NCBI GenBank assembly: GCA_022843265.1
Contig: JALHNZ010000015.1
Coordinates: 1-63,590, forward strand
Source of the DNA: Gemmatimonadaceae bacterium
GTDB lineage: Bacteria > Gemmatimonadota > Gemmatimonadetes > Gemmatimonadales > Gemmatimonadaceae
DNA: 63,590 nucleotides
Direction of reading: 5' to 3'
A model generated the notes under the pieces. The model did no database searches. It was not told where the DNA came from and saw only the letters and a list, made by a program, of their open reading frames with translations. Below, in pieces: positions 58,832-63,590 of this stretch. A program made the position numbers and the translations under genes. Every line of letters starts with the position of its first letter. The stretch's first letter is position 1.

Positions 58832-60757
58832 ATGAACCACATGATCTCTCGCCTGCGTCACGGACACCATCTGACGCGTGCGTTCGTGCTTGGACTGAGT
58901 GTTGCTCTGCTGCCCGAAAGCGTGTTCGCGCAGCGCACCGAACGCCCGCAGCTACATGGTAAACACTGGGTGGCGGTGACCGGGAAACCACTCGGCGCCA
59001 CCGCCGGCGCAATGATTTTTCAGCAGGGCGGCAACGCGGTTGACGCAGCGGCCGCGATGCTTGCGGCGACGTGCACCATGTGGGACACGCTCGGCTGCGG
59101 TGGCGAGACGCAGGCGCTGATCTATCACCCCAAGCTCAAGAAGGTGATCGGCATCAACGCGCTCGGCATGGCGCCCACCGGCGCCACACCCGCGTTCTAC
59201 CGATCCAAGGGCATGAGTTTCCCGCCTGAGTTTGGTCCGCTGGCGGCCGTAACACCGGGCACTCCCGGCGGTCTGATGGTCATGCTCGCCGAGTACGGCA
59301 CGATGTCGCTGGCGCAGGTGCTGGCACCAGCCATTCAGATGGCCGACGTGGGCTACCCCGTTGAAGCGCAAGCGGCGAACGCCATGCACGCCAATGCCGC
59401 GCGCTTCAAAGAATGGAAGTATTCGCCGGCGGTATTTCTTCCGCACACTGGCGAGAAGCGCGAAGCTCCGGTCGCTGGCGAGTTGTTCAAGCAGGCCGAT
59501 CTGGCGGCCACATTCCGCAAGCTTGTTGAAGCGGAGCGGACCGCGCTGCGCAGTGGAAAAACCCGCAAGCAGGCCATCATGGCGGCCTATGATCGTTTTT
59601 ACAAAGGTGACATTGCCGCCGAGATCGTGCGCGGTGTGCAGGAAGACGGCGGGCTGTTCACCATGCAGGATCTGGCGAACTGGAGCGTGCGCATTGAAGA
59701 GCCGTACACGACGAATTATCGCGGCATTGACGTGTACAAGTTGCCCATCTGGCAGCAGGGGCCGGTGTTACTGCAGGCGCTCAACATTCTTGAGAACACC
59801 GATGTGAAGGCGATGGGCTACAACAGCTCCCAGTATATTCACACGCTGTATCAGGCCATGAATCTGGCCTACGCGGATCGCGATTTTTACTACGGGGATC
59901 CGTACAACGGCCCGGAAGAACCCGTGGCCGGGCTGATGAGCAAGGCGTATGCAAAAGCACGCTTCGCGCTCATGAGTCAGGATCTTAATGACGCCGCCGT
60001 GCGCCCCGGCGATCCATATCCATTCCAGCAGGGCGTGAATCCATTCGCTGATATATTGTCCCGCTGGTCAACCACGGGTCCGCGTCCGGATAGTGTACGT
60101 CGCGCTGCCGCGACATCGAGTGGGTTCAGTGCCAGCGCATCGTCAAGCGACAGCGCCTTCCACGATGCGTTCACGCGCGGCACAACAAGCATTCAAGCGG
60201 CGGACTCCGCCGGCTGGATGGTATCTATCACGCCGAGCGGTGGCTGGATTCCCGCCGTGATCGCCGGTCGTACCGGCATTGGCCTCTCGCAACGCATGCA
60301 GTCGTTTGTGCTCGACGCGGAGGACGGTCCGTACAATGTGCTCGAACCGGGCAAACGACCGCGTGTTACGCTCACGCCAACCCTCGCGCTCAAAGACGGC
60401 GAACCGTGGATGGCGTTTTCCGTGCAGGGCGGAGATACGCAGGATCAGGATTTGCTGCAGTTCTTTCTGGCCATGGTCGAGTTCGGACAGACGGTTCAGC
60501 AAGCGGCTGAGCATCCGGGTTTTCACAGCTACCAGATGCGTTCAAGCTTTGGCGCCCATGAGGCGCGTCCCGGTCGGTTGCAGCTCAATGAGCGCATTCC
60601 CGACTGGGTGCGCGACGATCTTCGCCGGCGCGGGTATACGCTTGAGTTCGCGCGCTACACATCAGGCCCGATCACGGCCATCTGGCGAGACCGCAAGCAC
60701 GGCACGTTGTGGGGTGCCGCGAGCAATTTTGGCGAAGACTACGGCATCGCGTGGTGA
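58832..60757 (+). CDS. Gamma-glutamyltransferase family protein, exported
   Basis: The 641-residue product starts MNHMISRLRHGHHLTRAF with a signal peptide ending near VFAQR. The GGT fold is clear: GGNAVDAAAAMLAATCTMWDTLGCGGE, TPGTPGGLMVMLAEYG, then the small-subunit start GTTSIQAADSAGWMV, whose Thr is the expected autocatalytic nucleophile, and GGDTQDQDLLQFFLAM. GGT cleaves gamma-glutamyl bonds (glutathione, poly-gamma-glutamate) in the periplasm. A Ser/Ala-rich insert precedes the processing site. The frame extends to 58598 within the VanZ gene without support. It is convergent with the PLP gene and overlaps it by 19 bases. Confidence 0.92.
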   Translation: MNHMISRLRHGHHLTRAFVLGLSVALLPESVFAQRTERPQLHGKHWVAVTGKPLGATAGAMIFQQGGNAVDAAAAMLAATCTMWDTLGCGGETQALIYHPKLKKVIGINALGMAPTGATPAFYRSKGMSFPPEFGPLAAVTPGTPGGLMVMLAEYGTMSLAQVLAPAIQMADVGYPVEAQAANAMHANAARFKEWKYSPAVFLPHTGEKREAPVAGELFKQADLAATFRKLVEAERTALRSGKTRKQAIMAAYDRFYKGDIAAEIVRGVQEDGGLFTMQDLANWSVRIEEPYTTNYRGIDVYKLPIWQQGPVLLQALNILENTDVKAMGYNSSQYIHTLYQAMNLAYADRDFYYGDPYNGPEEPVAGLMSKAYAKARFALMSQDLNDAAVRPGDPYPFQQGVNPFADILSRWSTTGPRPDSVRRAAATSSGFSASASSSDSAFHDAFTRGTTSIQAADSAGWMVSITPSGGWIPAVIAGRTGIGLSQRMQSFVLDAEDGPYNVLEPGKRPRVTLTPTLALKDGEPWMAFSVQGGDTQDQDLLQFFLAMVEFGQTVQQAAEHPGFHSYQMRSSFGAHEARPGRLQLNERIPDWVRDDLRRRGYTLEFARYTSGPITAIWRDRKHGTLWGAASNFGEDYGIAW

Positions 60758-61998
60758 GTGAGGTGCGGCACTGCCGCGGCGAGTCCGAGTTCAAGATCCT
60801 GCCAGATGTCGTCCACGCGCTCGACGCCCACGCTGAGTCGCAACAGTTGCTGACTGATGCCGTGGGCGGTGCGCACGTCAGGATCGACCACCCGATGTGT
60901 AAGACTGGCGGGATGTTGAATCAGCGAGTCCGTGCTGCCGAGTGAAACAGCGGGCGTGATGAGACGCAGCGCGGCCATGCAGCGTGACGGCGCGTGTTCG
61001 TCGTCACTCTTCAGTTCAAAGGCAAGCGTACTGCCCGGGCCGAGCAGCTCGCGGCCGAGCACACCGCGCGGATCGCTGTTGGCCAGACCTGGATAGTGCA
61101 CGGCGGCAACCGCGTCGTGTCGCAACAACAACTCGACGATGCGCTGCGCATTGGACTGTGCACGCGCCACGCGCAGCGGAAGCGTGGCAATACCGCGGTG
61201 TAATAGAAACGCTGCCATTGGATGCAGCACGCCGCCCGTCAGAAGCCGCACCTGACGCAGCGCGGTGAGCCACGTGTCATCGTTCGTGCTGATTACACCG
61301 GCGAGCACATCGCCGTGACCAGCGAGCGCTTTCGTGGCGCTGTGGAGCACCAGCGTTGCGCCATGCTCCAGCGGACGCAGCAGGATTGGCGTGGCAAAGG
61401 TGGCGTCGACCATGACCGGTATGCCATTGGCCTGCGCGACGATATCGGCAATGTCGACGAGTTGCAGCGTCGGATTGGCCGGCGTTTCAATCAGCACGAG
61501 CGCAGTGTCCGCTTCGCACGCATCGCGTACACCATCGGGCTCGGTGAACGTCACGCGTAGTCCCAGCATGCCGCTGGCCAGCAGATGATCAGCGCTGCCG
61601 TAGAGCGGCCGCACTGCGACCACGTGTGATCCGCGTGCGCGGGCGGCGAGCAGTGCGGCGGTATATGCAGCCATTCCCGAAGCAAAGGCTACCGTGGCAT
61701 TGGCCCCCTCAAGCGCCGCGATGGCGGATTCCGCGCGGGCCACGGTTGGGTTGTAGAGCCGACTGTAGACCGCCGAGCCGATGGGCAGGCCTCCGGCGAC
61801 CATCGCATCGATGGATGCCATGCCGGCGTCGAGATCCGGCACCGGATAGGTGCTGGAGAAGTCGAGCGGTGGCGCGTGGACGCCGAGGGCGACGAAATCT
61901 TCGCGTCCGGCGTGCACGGCGATGGTATCGGCGTGTGCTCCGTCAGCGGCGTGGTGACGCAGCGGTGACGCCGAGGGCGGCTTGTTGTAGGGGCTCAT
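60739..61998 (-). CDS. Cys/Met-metabolism PLP enzyme, methionine-gamma-lyase-like
   Basis: The 419-residue product (ATG at 61998) belongs to the cystathionine gamma-synthase/lyase fold: YSRLYNPTVARAESAIAALEG, FASGMAAYTAALLA, PLYGSADHL and IETPANPTLQLVDI. The PLP lysine lies in HSATKALAGHGDVLAG, and SLGSTDSLIQHPASLTH follows. These enzymes split or join C-S bonds; the choice between MetB, MetC, MetZ and methionine gamma-lyase is not secure from motifs alone. The divergent Lrp/AsnC regulator 38 bases away matches the mdeA-mdeR arrangement of Pseudomonas putida and favours a catabolic lyase. The frame is open to 62106 over that promoter. Confidence 0.87.
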   Translation of the reverse strand: MSPYNKPPSASPLRHHAADGAHADTIAVHAGREDFVALGVHAPPLDFSSTYPVPDLDAGMASIDAMVAGGLPIGSAVYSRLYNPTVARAESAIAALEGANATVAFASGMAAYTAALLAARARGSHVVAVRPLYGSADHLLASGMLGLRVTFTEPDGVRDACEADTALVLIETPANPTLQLVDIADIVAQANGIPVMVDATFATPILLRPLEHGATLVLHSATKALAGHGDVLAGVISTNDDTWLTALRQVRLLTGGVLHPMAAFLLHRGIATLPLRVARAQSNAQRIVELLLRHDAVAAVHYPGLANSDPRGVLGRELLGPGSTLAFELKSDDEHAPSRCMAALRLITPAVSLGSTDSLIQHPASLTHRVVDPDVRTAHGISQQLLRLSVGVERVDDIWQDLELGLAAAVPHLTHHAMP

Positions 61999-62036
61999 GC
62001 AGGTAAATTGGCACGATATTCGTTCACGGAGAACAA

Positions 62037-62549
62037 ATGCCGCAGAACATTCGGTCAGGCGTGAATCGAGAGCCCCTCGACCGCATCGACCACGCCCTGG
62101 TGACACTCCTGCAGCAGAATGCTCGGTTGAGCAACAAGCAGCTCGCGGCGCGAGTGGGGCTGGCCGAGTCGAGCACGCTGACGCGTGTCCGTCGCCTTGA
62201 AGAGCGTGGTGTGCTGCTCGGCTATCACGCGGAGGTCGCGCCGTGGGCCAAGGGGATCACGCTGCAGGCGCTGGTAGCGGTGCGGTTGGCCCGACACGCG
62301 CGCGATGTGGTGGAGCGGTTTCAGGAGCATTGCCGCGGACTGCCGCAGGTGCTCGCGGCCTACAACATCGGCGGGTCTGATGACTTTCTGGTGCATGTGG
62401 GCGTGGCCGACTCCGACGCGCTGCGCGAACTGATCCTCACCTCGATCAGCACGCGCCCCGAAGTCACGCATATCGAAACGCATCTCATTTTTGATATGGT
62501 GCGCGGCGCGGCCGCGGTGGGCTCGGACGTGGCGTCGCGTTCGCGCTAA
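62037..62549 (+). CDS. Lrp/AsnC-family transcriptional regulator
   Basis: The 170-residue protein has an N-terminal winged helix-turn-helix (LDRIDHALVTLLQQNARLSNKQLAARVGLAES, shown as its outline) and a C-terminal RAM ligand-binding domain (LQALVAVRLARHARDVV, VLAAYNIGGSDDFLVHVGV, VTHIETHLIFDMV). Such regulators sense amino acids. The GGAG at 62028 lies 5 bases before the ATG. It is divergent from the PLP enzyme, which is its probable target. An imperfect palindrome, GTTCACGGAGAAC at 62022-62034, overlaps the ribosome site. Confidence 0.93.
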   Translation: MPQNIRSGVNREPLDRIDHALVTLLQQNARLSNKQLAARVGLAESSTLTRVRRLEERGVLLGYHAEVAPWAKGITLQALVAVRLARHARDVVERFQEHCRGLPQVLAAYNIGGSDDFLVHVGVADSDALRELILTSISTRPEVTHIETHLIFDMVRGAAAVGSDVASRSR

Positions 62550-62589
62550 AAGCGTTTTTGCCAGCGCGTTTGCGTCAGGCGCGTGTGTG

Positions 62590-63590
62590 CTAGAAGCGCG
62601 CTCGCAGTCCCACCGATATTGAACGTCCTGGAAGGATCGTAATGTTGTCCGGCTCGCCGGTCTGTCGGTCGAGCAGGTTCTCACCGCTGACGATGAGTGT
62701 CAGCGCGCGGGGAAAGGCGCGCATCAGCGACGCGTTGACGCGCGTGACGCCATCATATGGAATCCACAGTTGGCGAAGCGCCGGTCCCGCCAGCGCGGTT
62801 GCGGGGCGCCCAGGCGTGACAAACGTCTGCGCGGCGGCGATGCGATCGTAACCAATCCAGTCCGCAACGCGCGTGGCGCCGAACGACGCATTCCATGGCC
62901 CATCGTCCCAACGCAGCGAGAGGCCGAGTGTTTGCGCGGGCACATCCAGCATGCGGTCGCCAACACGCAGCTCTCCTGTGTAGCCGCGCCGAATTGCCAA
63001 CACACGACTCGCGACGTGCGTGAACGAACTCTGCACCACAAACGCGCCCGCGCGCAGGCGCCCTTCAACTTCCCAGCCGCTGTTGCTGATCGCACCAACG
63101 TTCTGCAGCTGATACGCGAGGTTTCGGTTCAGTGGGTCGTTTGTGCGCGGTGGCATTGACGGCGCGAGCGGTGCGATGACGCTGACCGGTTGCACCAGAC
63201 CACTGGCGCGCTGATCGAAGCGAGTCACGTGCAATGCCGTGTGGGTGCCGAAAAAAACATCCGCACCAAACTCGGTACCCGCCTGCGATTCGGGTTCGAG
63301 TGCGTCATTGGGCAGCAATCGGTCGTGTGCGAGTGTTGCGCCGCCAACGGTCACGCGTGGTGGCCTGATCCCTTTACCATACGCCGCGCGAAGTTTGAAT
63401 GTGTTGCCCGCGTGATCGTGGACGTACGACGTGCCCACCATGGGCAAGAGCGAAACGAGTGGCTCGGCGACAAAACCAGCGCTGCGTTCTACGCGGGTGC
63501 CGGCCGTGACAAACACACGGTTCTGCCACGCCAGATCGAGTTGTGTGACGAGACCCGTTGTCTGTCGCCAGACTGTGGTAGCGGCAGCGC
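62590..63590 (-). CDS. TonB-dependent receptor, C-terminal part (5' end off window)
   Basis: The frame is open from the right edge to a stop at 62590. It encodes about 333 residues of beta-barrel: YVHDHAGNTFKLRAAYGKGIRPPRV, FGADVFFGTHTALHVTRFDQR and the terminal strand ISVGLRARF ending in Phe. The FKLRAAYGKGIRPP and SGENLLDRQTGEPDN segments are diagnostic of TonB-dependent outer-membrane receptors. The plug and N-terminus lie outside the window; an internal GTG at 63516 is not the start. The ligand is unknown. It is convergent with the Lrp gene. Confidence 0.92.
   Translation of the reverse strand, partial: AAATTVWRQTTGLVTQLDLAWQNRVFVTAGTRVERSAGFVAEPLVSLLPMVGTSYVHDHAGNTFKLRAAYGKGIRPPRVTVGGATLAHDRLLPNDALEPESQAGTEFGADVFFGTHTALHVTRFDQRASGLVQPVSVIAPLAPSMPPRTNDPLNRNLAYQLQNVGAISNSGWEVEGRLRAGAFVVQSSFTHVASRVLAIRRGYTGELRVGDRMLDVPAQTLGLSLRWDDGPWNASFGATRVADWIGYDRIAAAQTFVTPGRPATALAGPALRQLWIPYDGVTRVNASLMRAFPRALTLIVSGENLLDRQTGEPDNITILPGRSISVGLRARF

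Overview
This 63.6-kb window is GC-rich, tightly packed chromosomal DNA from an aerobic or facultatively aerobic didermal bacterium. The gene content best fits the Gemmatimonadota (Gemmatimonas-like), but that is an inference from the combination of families and not from a marker gene. The combination is an ADOP-type MacB permease, a tricorn-like S41 protease, a VPS10/BNR-repeat exoprotein, DUF2911, DUF4015, many LAAC-type lipoproteins, a TonB receptor and two orphan hybrid histidine kinases. I saw no rRNA, tRNA, CRISPR array, transposase or integrase. No stretch longer than about 300 bases lacks a gene.

Layout. 1-1786 (-): an SSS-family Na+/solute symporter cut by the left edge, preceded by a 34-residue single-helix ORF. 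1884-3347: an AT-rich array of 23-bp direct repeats, then a DUF4143 AAA ATPase; this is the only segment with an accessory look. 3371-7863 (-): an ABC efflux or lipoprotein-release operon (ADOP permease, MacA-like adaptor, LolD/MacB-type ATPase). 8115-8663: a DUF2911 exported protein. 8809-16029 (+): a complete nqrABCDEF-apbE-nqrM unit for the Na+-pumping NADH:quinone reductase and its maturation. 16046-25427: a multicopper oxidase, a propeller lipoprotein, an alpha/beta hydrolase, a DUF4015 glycosidase-like lipoprotein, a carboxypeptidase-regulatory-like protein and a 1020-residue BNR protein. 25553-30781 (-): hybrid histidine kinase, DUF2071 and HerA-like ATPase in one unit. 30974-32301: a PP2C phosphatase and two small proteins. 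32454-38783 (-): tricorn-like protease, membrane hybrid kinase and alpha/beta hydrolase in one unit. 38909-44866 (-): MsrA, MsrB, a DEAD-box helicase, an MsbA-like ABC exporter, an OMP-like protein and DUF2721. 44974-50834: a DAO-family oxidase, a Big2 lipoprotein, a cold-shock protein with a long leader, DUF6524, a lipoprotein and a di-haem peroxidase. 50840-57380 (-): patatin, DsrE-like, serine hydrolase, an uncharacterised protein, a Tat-exported Gfo/Idh/MocA oxidoreductase and an NlpE-META lipoprotein. 57471-63590: VanZ, gamma-glutamyltransferase, a methionine-gamma-lyase-type PLP enzyme divergent from an Lrp/AsnC regulator, and the C-terminal part of a TonB-dependent receptor.

Functional themes. 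Na+ pumping by NQR could supply the Na+ gradient used by the symporter. Periplasmic repair and redox enzymes (MsrA/MsrB, multicopper oxidase, cytochrome c peroxidase) and extracellular peptide or glycan handling (tricorn-like protease, GGT, BNR, DUF4015, Gfo/Idh) fit an oligotrophic soil or freshwater lifestyle.

Most notable observations: (1) the 23-bp repeat array in front of the DUF4143 ATPase; (2) a DEAD-box helicase reading frame with no ATG/GTG/TTG start and a strong hairpin ending just before the only plausible start; (3) a tiny membrane protein coupled to the symporter; (4) an inverted repeat that pairs with the A of the start codon of the uncharacterised gene at 54560; (5) a cold-shock gene with a near-consensus promoter and a roughly 160-nt leader holding a terminator-like hairpin; (6) an MsrB reduced to a single cysteine.
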